Assembly (NCBI GenBank): GCA_017425245.1
Contig: JAFOOX010000045.1
Location: 1 to 64,000 of the forward strand
Reading direction: 5' to 3'
DNA: 64,000 nt
Source of the DNA: Gammaproteobacteria bacterium
Lineage (GTDB): Bacteria; Pseudomonadota; Gammaproteobacteria; Enterobacterales; Neiellaceae
A program made the position numbers and the translations under genes. Each line of letters opens with the position of its first letter. Positions within the stretch are counted from its first letter, which is position 1. Shown piece after piece: positions 55,541 through 64,000 of this stretch. The notes beneath the pieces were generated by a model, which worked only from the letters and a program-made list of their open reading frames with translations, did not search any database and had not been told where the DNA came from.

Positions 55541-55995
55541 CAGGGCGATTTCTGCAGTTTGGCCACCGCCTCTTCAAACTGGCGGATGTCATCGAACGAC
55601 AGGTAAACCGAGGCAAAGCGCACGTAAGCCACCTTATCGAGCTTTTTCAGCGCTTCCATCACCAGTTCACCCAACAGCCGGCTACTCACTTCCCGTTCGC
55701 CGGTGGCACGCAGCTGTGAGCCGATCTCGGCAATAGTGCTCTCAATGTTCTCGGTGGGCACCGGTCGCCGTTCCAGCGCCCGCAGCAGGCCGGCGCGTAG
55801 CTTTTCTTCGTTAAAGGGCTCGCGGCTGCCATCGCGCTTGATGATGCGCGGCATCACCAGTTCCGCCCCTTCAAAGGTGGTGAAGCGCTCGCCACAGGCA
55901 GTGCATTCTCGCCGCCGCCGCACCTGCTGGCCTTCGGCCACCAGCCGCGAATCGATCACTTTGGTATCGGGTTTGCCACAAAAAGGACAGTGCAT
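55540..55995 (-). CDS. nrdR: Transcriptional repressor NrdR
   Basis: A 151-residue regulator. A zinc ribbon ([15 protein letters not shown] and [12 protein letters not shown]) is followed by an ATP-cone ([19 protein letters not shown]-like segment, here [18 protein letters not shown]). It represses ribonucleotide reductase genes in response to nucleotide levels. It is usually encoded just before the rib genes, as here. Confidence 0.96.
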   Translation of the reverse strand: MHCPFCGKPDTKVIDSRLVAEGQQVRRRRECTACGERFTTFEGAELVMPRIIKRDGSREPFNEEKLRAGLLRALERRPVPTENIESTIAEIGSQLRATGEREVSSRLLGELVMEALKKLDKVAYVRFASVYLSFDDIRQFEEAVAKLQKSP

Positions 55996-56032
55996 CGCGC
56001 TAATTGCCTCCTTTTACCGCCGTGCAATGACA

Positions 56033-56054
56033 AAGGCCGCCCGCAGGCGGCCTT
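56033..56054 (-). terminator. Probable terminator of glyA
   Basis: Nine-base arms AAGGCCGCC and GGCGGCCTT with a 4-base loop lie 18 bases after the glyA stop on the minus strand. The T run is short (TTTG). Confidence 0.65.
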
Positions 56055-56071
56055 GCTACTTTAGCTCACGC

Positions 56072-57325
56072 TTAGCCGTAAACCGGCAGGCGCTTGCAGA
56101 TGGCGCTGACCTTGCCGCGCACCGCATCCAGCACGGCGTCGTCAGTGCTGTTATCGAGCACATCGCAGATCCAGCCAGCCAGATCGGCGGCGTCGGCTTC
56201 GACGAAGCCGCGACGGGTGATGGCCGGGGTGCCGATGCGGATACCGCTGGTGACGAAGGGCGAACGCGGATCGTTGGGTACCGAGTTCTTGTTGACGGTG
56301 ATGTGGGCCTTGCCCAGCGCCGCGTCAGCGTCTTTACCGCTGATTTCACGGTCGATCAGGTCAACCAGGAACAGGTGGTTTTCAGTGCCGCCGGAGACGA
56401 TCTTGTAACCGCGCTGTTGGAACACGCTGACCATCGCCTTGGCATTTTTGATCACCTGAGCCTGATAGGCCTTGAACTCAGGCTCCATCGCTTCTTTAAA
56501 GGCCACCGCCTTGGCAGCGATCACGTGGCACAGCGGGCCGCCCTGACCGCCGGGGAACACGGCGCTGTTGAGCTTCTTGTAGATCTCTTCATCACCAATG
56601 GCTGACAAGATCATGCCGCTGCGCGGGCCAGCGAGGGTCTTGTGAGTGGTGGTGGTGACCACATGGGCGTGGGGCAGCGGGTTCGGGTAGAGGCCAGCAG
56701 CCACCAGACCGGCAACATGGGCCATATCAACCAGCAGGTAGGCGCCCACGCGATCGGCAATGGCGCGGAAACGCGACCAGTCGATCACCTGCGAATAGGC
56801 GGAGAAACCGGCGATCACCATCTTCGGACGGTGCTCAAGGGCCAAGCGCTCCACTTCGTCATAATCGATGCTGCCTTCGGCGTTCACGCCGTACTGCACG
56901 GCGTTGTAGATCTTGCCGGAGAAGTTGACCTTGGCACCGTGAGTCAGGTGGCCACCGTGGGCCAGGCTCATGCCCAGCACCACGTCGTGGGGCTGCAGCA
57001 GGGCGTGGAATACCGCGATATTGGCCTGGGAGCCAGCGTGCGGCTGAACGTTGACATAGTCCGCGCCAAACAGCACCTTGGCGCGGTCAATGGCCAACTG
57101 CTCGACCACGTCGACATACTCGCAACCACCGTAGTAACGCTTGCCCGGGTAACCTTCGGCGTACTTGTTGGTCAGCTGTGACCCCTGCGCCTGCAACACC
57201 CGCATGCTGGCATAGTTTTCAGAGGCGATCAGCTCGATATGGTCTTCCTGACGGGCAACTTCATCCTCCATTGCCTGCCAGAGTTCGGGATCATAATCGG
57301 CGATGGTCATGGTACGCGACAGCAT
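56072..57325 (-). CDS. glyA: Serine hydroxymethyltransferase
   Basis: A 417-residue PLP enzyme of the exact E. coli length when started at 57325 ([16 protein letters not shown]), with GGAG upstream. Active-site parts are [47 protein letters not shown] and the lysine in [15 protein letters not shown]. It converts serine to glycine and charges tetrahydrofolate with one-carbon units. No glycine riboswitch was seen in the 208 bases upstream. Confidence 0.96.
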   Translation of the reverse strand: MLSRTMTIADYDPELWQAMEDEVARQEDHIELIASENYASMRVLQAQGSQLTNKYAEGYPGKRYYGGCEYVDVVEQLAIDRAKVLFGADYVNVQPHAGSQANIAVFHALLQPHDVVLGMSLAHGGHLTHGAKVNFSGKIYNAVQYGVNAEGSIDYDEVERLALEHRPKMVIAGFSAYSQVIDWSRFRAIADRVGAYLLVDMAHVAGLVAAGLYPNPLPHAHVVTTTTHKTLAGPRSGMILSAIGDEEIYKKLNSAVFPGGQGGPLCHVIAAKAVAFKEAMEPEFKAYQAQVIKNAKAMVSVFQQRGYKIVSGGTENHLFLVDLIDREISGKDADAALGKAHITVNKNSVPNDPRSPFVTSGIRIGTPAITRRGFVEADAADLAGWICDVLDNSTDDAVLDAVRGKVSAICKRLPVYG

Positions 57326-57533
57326 GGGCACTCCACAGGGGCTGGTGGGCGGTCTCAAGGGGCAGAATTCTAACTGGTTCGGGCGCGAGATCACAGCCTC
57401 GATTAAGCCTTCCGACGTCACTTGATCAAGGTCACTTGTAGCACTTGGACTATGGCGGCACAACAGCCAGTAAACCACACTGACAGCGCTGCCAGTCTCT
57501 GGCGCTATGAAATCAGGAATGGAGTCTGCCTGC

Positions 57534-59798
57534 ATGTTGAAACTCAATCGTCTCAGCCATCAGATCCCGCTACTGGCTGCGCTCGGTGTTGCCCTGCTCG
57601 CAGTGGTGCTGGTCAGCGACGCCCTGCTGGATAATCAAAAACAGCAGCAACTGGCAGAGCAGCAGGGCCTGGAAGCCACTGCCGCCACCATTCGCGCCAC
57701 CATCGATCAAACGACTCATGAGACCTTGATTGCGGCCCAGTTGGTCGCAGCCCGTAGTGACAGTGCAGCTGCGCTCGCCAATCAGGACTGGCAAGCACTG
57801 GCGAGCCAGTTCGACCCCCATTGGCCGGCTCTGAAGGCACAAGGGATAGAGCAGTTCCAGTTTCATCTGCCACCAGCAACATCTTTTTATCGGGTACACA
57901 AACCGGAAAAACGGGGGGATGACCTGTCGGCGTTTCGCCACACAGTGGTTGCCGCCAATCGTGATCAACGCCCGGTGGCCGGATTGGAAAACGGCGTAGC
58001 AGGCGTTGGGATCCGCGGCGTAGTGCCGGTATTTCACCAGCAGCAGCATGTCGGCACCGTCGAATTTGGCCGGGCACTCGAACCCGCGCTGTTTCAGGCG
58101 ATTTTGCCCAAAGACACCCGTCTGTCATTGCGGATTGAAGATGGCAGCGAACTCAAGCTGTTAGTCGACGGCGGCTTTGGCGATCAGCAAGAGACTCTGT
58201 ATCGCCAAGTAATGGCTGGCCCAAGCGAGTTCGTTACCGTCGAGTCAGCAACAGCACCGCTACGGCTGCTGATTGAACCACTTAAGGATTACACCGGCAA
58301 TGTCATCGGTGTGATTGAACTGGCCCATGACAGCAGCGTTAATGTGGCCACACTGCGCAAGCACAGTCTTCGTTTGCTGACCGTGGCCGTCATCGGCACC
58401 CTGCTGATCGCTACCGGTCTGGCCCTGTGGTTGCGCCGTCTTAACCGGCCGCTGCTGGCCAGTATCGAAGCACTGGAAGCGTTAGCCGATGGACAAGGCG
58501 ATCTGGCCAGCCAGATGCCAATCGCCGGACCAGAGGAAACCGAGCGCCTGGGGCGGGCGTTCAATACCTTTATTGGCCGCATTCGCGTTACCGTCACCTC
58601 TCTGTCCACTGCTGTAGGCGAACTACTGACAGAGAGCGATCGGTTGTCGCAACAGGCCGCCCGCAATCTTGATGGCATGCGCCGACAACAGGGCCAGACC
58701 ACCCAGATCGCCACCGCCATGACCGAAATGACCACGACCGTCCACGATGTGGCTAACAACACCGCCCAGGCGGCGGACGCCGCAGTGCACGCGGAACAGC
58801 AGGCCCGCAGTGGTGAACAGGTGGTGGCCGAAAGCATTCTCCTGATCGAGCAGCTGGCCGGTGAAGTCGGTAAAGCCCGCGATACCGTCGCCACCGTGGC
58901 GGGTGCCAGCGACCGGATTGGCTCGGTGCTGTCGGTGATTCAGGCCATTGCCGAACAAACTAACCTGCTGGCTCTCAATGCCGCGATTGAAGCAGCGCGT
59001 GCGGGGGAGCAAGGGCGTGGTTTTGCAGTGGTCGCCGACGAAGTGCGGGCCCTCGCCGCCCGCACCCAGCAATCGACTGCCGAAATCCGTAACACCATCG
59101 AGCAACTACACCAGTCAGTACAGCAGACCGTGACCATCATTGACCAAGGACAACAGCAAGCGGGTCAGTCAGTGGTGCGCGCCCAGCGCGGTGGCGAGGC
59201 CCTGACCCAGATCCGCAGTGCGGTGGATACCATTCGCGACATGAACACCCAAATCGCCACCGCATCAGAGGAGCAGACCTCAGTCAGCGACGAGATCAAC
59301 CGCAACATCATCAGCGTTCATGAGATCAGTCAGGAGACAACACGAGTCGCTGAGGAGACGGCCGAGATCGCCGCCCACGTCGCCCAGCTGGTCGACAAAC
59401 TGGGCGAACTGTCAGCGCAGTTTCATGATGGGTCCAATATCACCCTTGAACTGGGGCGAGCACGCGCAGCCCACCTGGGTTGGAAGGCACGGGTGCGAGC
59501 CTTTCTCGATGGCGCCGAACATCTGAGCCACAAAGAAGCGATCAGCGACCACGAGTGCCGCCTCGGACGCTGGTACTTCGGCGAAGGCAAGCATCGTTTC
59601 GGCCAGTTGGGGGCGTTCAAAGCGGTAGAAACGCCTCATGCCGAGTTGCATGCCACCATCAAGCGCATTGTGAGCCTGCGCGAGCAGGGGCAGCATCAGC
59701 AGGCTGAGCAGCTCTATCAGGTGGTTGAACAAAAATCCGCGGAAGTGGTAAAGGCCATCGACCAGTTGACGCACCAGGTCGAGGCCCAGCAGCGTTAA
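57534..59798 (+). CDS. Methyl-accepting chemotaxis protein with C-terminal CZB zinc domain
   Basis: A 754-residue chemoreceptor. The start at 57534 follows GGAG by 9 bases; ATGs at 57507 and 57519 are possible. It has a first membrane helix ([20 protein letters not shown]), a periplasmic cache-like domain of about 250 residues, a second helix, a HAMP region, and the signalling hairpin ([21 protein letters not shown]). After it comes a chemoreceptor zinc-binding domain with [27 protein letters not shown] and TPHAELH. The histidines and cysteine should bind zinc. CZB domains sense hypochlorite or zinc and often control diguanylate cyclases or receptors. The ligand of the periplasmic part is unknown. 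Confidence 0.9.
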   Translation: MLKLNRLSHQIPLLAALGVALLAVVLVSDALLDNQKQQQLAEQQGLEATAATIRATIDQTTHETLIAAQLVAARSDSAAALANQDWQALASQFDPHWPALKAQGIEQFQFHLPPATSFYRVHKPEKRGDDLSAFRHTVVAANRDQRPVAGLENGVAGVGIRGVVPVFHQQQHVGTVEFGRALEPALFQAILPKDTRLSLRIEDGSELKLLVDGGFGDQQETLYRQVMAGPSEFVTVESATAPLRLLIEPLKDYTGNVIGVIELAHDSSVNVATLRKHSLRLLTVAVIGTLLIATGLALWLRRLNRPLLASIEALEALADGQGDLASQMPIAGPEETERLGRAFNTFIGRIRVTVTSLSTAVGELLTESDRLSQQAARNLDGMRRQQGQTTQIATAMTEMTTTVHDVANNTAQAADAAVHAEQQARSGEQVVAESILLIEQLAGEVGKARDTVATVAGASDRIGSVLSVIQAIAEQTNLLALNAAIEAARAGEQGRGFAVVADEVRALAARTQQSTAEIRNTIEQLHQSVQQTVTIIDQGQQQAGQSVVRAQRGGEALTQIRSAVDTIRDMNTQIATASEEQTSVSDEINRNIISVHEISQETTRVAEETAEIAAHVAQLVDKLGELSAQFHDGSNITLELGRARAAHLGWKARVRAFLDGAEHLSHKEAISDHECRLGRWYFGEGKHRFGQLGAFKAVETPHAELHATIKRIVSLREQGQHQQAEQLYQVVEQKSAEVVKAIDQLTHQVEAQQR

Positions 59799-59886
59799 CC
59801 GATGGTGCACAGCGATCAGGAGACTCGCCTGATCGCTGTGCTGGTGCCACAATACTGCCCTTCCTGACAGCCAAGCTTCTGGACCT

Positions 59887-61551
<1,665 letters not shown>

Positions 61552-61593
61552 GGAAGTCGTGGCGCCGTTCTTTGCGGTGCCTCACCCTTTTGC

Positions 61594-61615
61594 ACGGGGG
61601 CCTGCGGGCCCCCGT
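61594..61615 (+). terminator. Terminator after ettA
   Basis: Nine-base GC-rich arms ACGGGGGCC and GGCCCCCGT enclose a 4-base loop and are followed by a mixed T/G tail (TGTGTTG), 42 bases after the ettA stop. Confidence 0.7.
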
Positions 61616-61670
61616 TGTGTTGCCAGCCCCCCAGACTAAGATGAAGTCGTCATTGTTGCCGGAGAGTCCC

Positions 61671-62033
61671 ATGCACGAGCGTCGCCGCCATGCCCGCATC
61701 GCCTTCAATGTCAGCGCCGAGCTGATCGCCGCTGACCACCGGGCGCCAACCGAGATCTATGATCTGTCGCTCAAGGGGGCGCTGGTCAGCCTGCCTGAAG
61801 GTTGGCCTCAAGAGATCAAGTCGGCGCTGCTGGTGATCCGGCTACAGGGCAACGAGGCGGTGATCACCATGCAGGTGAGCGTTGCCCACCTCCATGATTC
61901 CCACTTGGGTCTGTTCTGCCATCACATCGATATCGACAGCATCACCCATCTGCGCCGGCTGATTGAACTCAATCTCGGCGATGAAACACTGCTGCAGCGG
62001 GAGCTGGCGGAACTGCTGCCGCCGGGAGAATAA
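61671..62033 (+). CDS. PilZ-domain c-di-GMP-binding protein
   Basis: A 120-residue single-domain protein. The c-di-GMP signature is intact: an arginine cluster RRRHAR at residues 4-9 (RxxxR) and DLSLKGA near residue 37 ([DN]xSxxG). The ATG at 61671 follows GGAGAG. It should change a target after binding the second messenger made by proteins such as the GGDEF enzymes in this window. It is one base apart from the receiver gene, so the two probably work together (inference). Confidence 0.88.
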   Translation: MHERRRHARIAFNVSAELIAADHRAPTEIYDLSLKGALVSLPEGWPQEIKSALLVIRLQGNEAVITMQVSVAHLHDSHLGLFCHHIDIDSITHLRRLIELNLGDETLLQRELAELLPPGE

Positions 62034-62034
62034 G

Positions 62035-62493
62035 ATGAGCCGTGGACCTGGCCACTATCCCCTGCATCGGGTGCTGCTGGCCGAAGACTCCAAATCGATG
62101 CGAGCAATGGAACTGGCACTGCTCCAGGAGCTTGGGGTAACCCGGGTTGATCAGGCGGAAAATGGACTGCAGGCCCGCCAGCTACTGCTTAAACACCGCT
62201 ACCAGCTGATCCTGTGTGACTGGGACATGCCAGAGTTGTCGGGGCTGGATCTACTCCGCCAGGTACGCCACCATCCAGCCACTCAAGATCTGCCATTCAT
62301 TCTGTGTACCGCCAACGCCAGCCGCGACGAGATCCTGCTGGCGGTTAAAGCGGGTGTCAGTGATTACATTACCAAGCCATTTCAGCCCGCTGCACTCTTG
62401 GCCAAACTGGATCTCTGGCTGGCCAAGATCCCGGCGCCCAATTTGCGTCTTGAAGAGCAAGCGGCCATAGACGGGCGGCTCGACCAGCTCTAA
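62035..62493 (+). CDS. Single-domain CheY-like response regulator
   Basis: A 152-residue receiver domain with the normal residues: an acidic pair in LLAEDSKSM, the phospho-acceptor aspartate in LILCDWDMPELSG, the threonine in LCTANASRDE and the lysine in DYITKPFQ. It has no output domain beyond a short helical tail. It lies one base after the PilZ gene, suggesting a phospho-relay linked to c-di-GMP signalling. No kinase gene is adjacent. Confidence 0.9.
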   Translation: MSRGPGHYPLHRVLLAEDSKSMRAMELALLQELGVTRVDQAENGLQARQLLLKHRYQLILCDWDMPELSGLDLLRQVRHHPATQDLPFILCTANASRDEILLAVKAGVSDYITKPFQPAALLAKLDLWLAKIPAPNLRLEEQAAIDGRLDQL

Positions 62494-62499
62494 TCCACC

Positions 62500-64000
62500 T
62501 TAGATCTTGAGCGCAACCTCGGTTCCTTCACGGATCGCCCGCACCGCATCCAGCTCAGCCGCCAGCCGCGCTCCGCCAACCAGATGAACGCTCGCCCCCA
62601 GCGACTGCAACGCGCCATAGAGATCATCATCGGGTTCCTGACCAGCACAGACGATCACCTGATCGACTGCCAGCAATAGCGGCTTGCCATTCAGGCGCAC
62701 ATGTAACCCCTCGTCATCCACCGACTCGTAGCTAACGCCACTCATCATCTCCACACCGTAACGTTTGAGCAGAGCGCGATGAATCCAGCCGGTGGTCTTG
62801 CCGAGCCCCGAGCCCGGCTTGCTGGCCTTGCGCTGTAGCATCACGATCTGGCGCGGCGCGCTTACCGGCGTTGGCTCCGACAATAGGCCACCCGCCTGCT
62901 GCAGGCTGCGGTCGATGCCCCAAAAACCCAGCCAGTGGTCGAGCTGGCGGGTTTCCGGATGATCCGCTTCACACAGGTAAGCCGCAACGTCAAAGCCGAT
63001 ACCACCGGCCCCAATGATCGCAATCTTGTTGCCCACCGGCTTGTGATCGCGCAGCAGATCCAGATAGCTGATCACCTTGGGATGGCCAGCCCCAGGAATG
63101 TTGAGATAACGCGGTTTTACGCCAGTGGCGACGACGATGTCGTCATACTGCTTGGCCAGCACGTTGGGATGCGGCGCCGCCTCGCCCAGACGCAGCTCAA
63201 CACCCAGCTGCTCCAACCGCACCTTGAAGTAACGCAGCGTCTCGCTGAACTCCTCTTTGCCGGGGATCTGGCGGGCATAGTTGAATTGGCCGCCAATCAC
63301 CGCATCACGCTCATACAGGGTGACGCGATGGCCCCGTTCGGCGGCGGTACAGGCTGCGGCCAAGCCGGCCGGGCCGGCGCCAATCACCGCCACAAACTTG
63401 CTGTAAGGGGAAAGCTCAACCACCAATTCAGTCTCGCGGCAGGCGCGCGGGTTAACCAGACAGCTCGCCCGTTTGCCGGAAAACACCTGATCGAGACAAG
63501 CCTGATTACAAGCGATGCAGGTATTAATTTGCTCCGGCGCCCCCGCCGACGCCTTGACCACGAAATCAGGATCGGCCAGAAACGGCCGGGCCATCGACAC
63601 CATGTCGGCATCACCACGAGCCAGCACCTCTTCGGCCACAGCGGGGTCATTGATACGGTTGGAAGTGATGAGCGGGATGGTCACCGCATCACGTACCAGC
63701 TTGGTCACCCAGGTAAAGGCGGCGCGCGGCACCGAGGTCGCAATGGTCGGCACCCGCGCCTCGTGCCAGCCGATACCAGTGTTGATGATGCTGGCCCCGG
63801 CCGCCTCGATGCGCCGCGCCATCTCTGGCAGCTCCCGTGCACTGGCCCCCTGCTCGACCAATTCGAGCATCGACAGCCGGAAAATGATCACGAAGCGCTC
63901 GCCGCACAGCCGGCGGATCGCCTTGACGATACGCTCAGCAAAGCGCATCCGTCCGCTTAGGTCGCCTCCCCATTCATCCTTACGCTGGTTGGTTCGCGGG
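62500..64000 (-). CDS. fadH: 2,4-dienoyl-CoA reductase (FadH-like), 5' end outside the window
   Basis: The frame stays open to the window edge, so the N-terminus lies beyond 64000. Visible parts are the second half of an old-yellow-enzyme TIM barrel (GGDLSGRMRFAERI, DMVSMARPFLADPDFV), the 4Fe-4S cysteines CIACNQACLDQVFSGKRASC, the FAD-binding VIGAGPAGLAAACTAAERGH and an NADPH-binding segment IAIIGAGGIGFDVAAYLC. FadH reduces dienoyl-CoA intermediates during breakdown of unsaturated fatty acids. It is convergent with the receiver gene. Confidence 0.93.
   Translation of the reverse strand, partial: PRTNQRKDEWGGDLSGRMRFAERIVKAIRRLCGERFVIIFRLSMLELVEQGASARELPEMARRIEAAGASIINTGIGWHEARVPTIATSVPRAAFTWVTKLVRDAVTIPLITSNRINDPAVAEEVLARGDADMVSMARPFLADPDFVVKASAGAPEQINTCIACNQACLDQVFSGKRASCLVNPRACRETELVVELSPYSKFVAVIGAGPAGLAAACTAAERGHRVTLYERDAVIGGQFNYARQIPGKEEFSETLRYFKVRLEQLGVELRLGEAAPHPNVLAKQYDDIVVATGVKPRYLNIPGAGHPKVISYLDLLRDHKPVGNKIAIIGAGGIGFDVAAYLCEADHPETRQLDHWLGFWGIDRSLQQAGGLLSEPTPVSAPRQIVMLQRKASKPGSGLGKTTGWIHRALLKRYGVEMMSGVSYESVDDEGLHVRLNGKPLLLAVDQVIVCAGQEPDDDLYGALQSLGASVHLVGGARLAAELDAVRAIREGTEVALKI

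Noticed and set aside
57326-57533. Glycine riboswitch or tRNA upstream of glyA
   Set aside because: No tandem aptamer pattern or cloverleaf with a TTCGAATC-type arm was seen.

Overview
The window is two unrelated pieces of DNA joined at about position 1700. The first 1.7 kb is AT-rich, has strong AAGGGGG ribosome-binding sites and encodes a sigma-70-like factor and a BMP-family lipoprotein. It looks like a low-GC Firmicute, perhaps Turicibacter-like (inference). From about 1717 to 64000 the DNA is GC-rich and carries ordinary gammaproteobacterial chromosome genes (Na+-NQR operon, sohB, yciK, bolA/yajG/ampG, thiI, sodium-type flagellar motor genes, xseB-ispA-dxs, the rib operon, nrdR-glyA, ettA, fadH). 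The gene order resembles the Shewanella/Aeromonas/Vibrio side of the class, but the genus cannot be fixed by eye. The join lies in a (CCA)n run and cuts genes on both sides, so it is most simply an assembly or library chimera.

Layout: 1-1701 foreign Firmicute end; 1702-12222 transporter, sohB, a large surface lipase lipoprotein, two oxidoreductases, an EAL phosphodiesterase and a MATE pump; 12390-17080 two paralogous TPR-GGDEF proteins around a small peptide gene, ending in a methyltransferase; 17083-23092 an arsenic resistance operon; 23178-26779 small genes, mepM and a LexA-controlled dinB; 26800-33893 nqrM-apbE-nqrFEDCBA (minus strand); 34096-43584 mixed housekeeping genes; 43620-46871 thiI and pomAB; 47062-57325 isoprenoid, riboflavin, thiamine and glycine metabolism; 57534-64000 a zinc-binding chemoreceptor, ettA, a PilZ protein, a CheY-like receiver and the 3' part of a dienoyl-CoA reductase.

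The most interesting system is at 14296-17080. A 70-residue peptide, a TPR-GGDEF diguanylate cyclase and a tetrapyrrole-methylase-fold enzyme form one tight operon (11-base gap, then an ATGA overlap). The enzyme has the tyrosine/arginine pattern of borosin alpha-N-methyltransferases, and the peptide resembles the SonA-type precursor of split borosins. I read this as a split borosin RiPP locus with a cyclic-di-GMP enzyme built into the operon. Base composition is mosaic across it, suggesting acquisition or segmental replacement.

The arsenic operon combines inorganic and organic routes: an arsenate reductase-ArsR fusion, Acr3, an ArsP-like permease with a small disulfide protein, the GAPDH-ArsJ pair that makes and exports 1-arseno-3-phosphoglycerate, and a dual-specificity-type phosphatase. 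A near-perfect 38-base palindrome precedes it. No tRNA, rRNA, CRISPR array, insertion sequence or known riboswitch was recognised.
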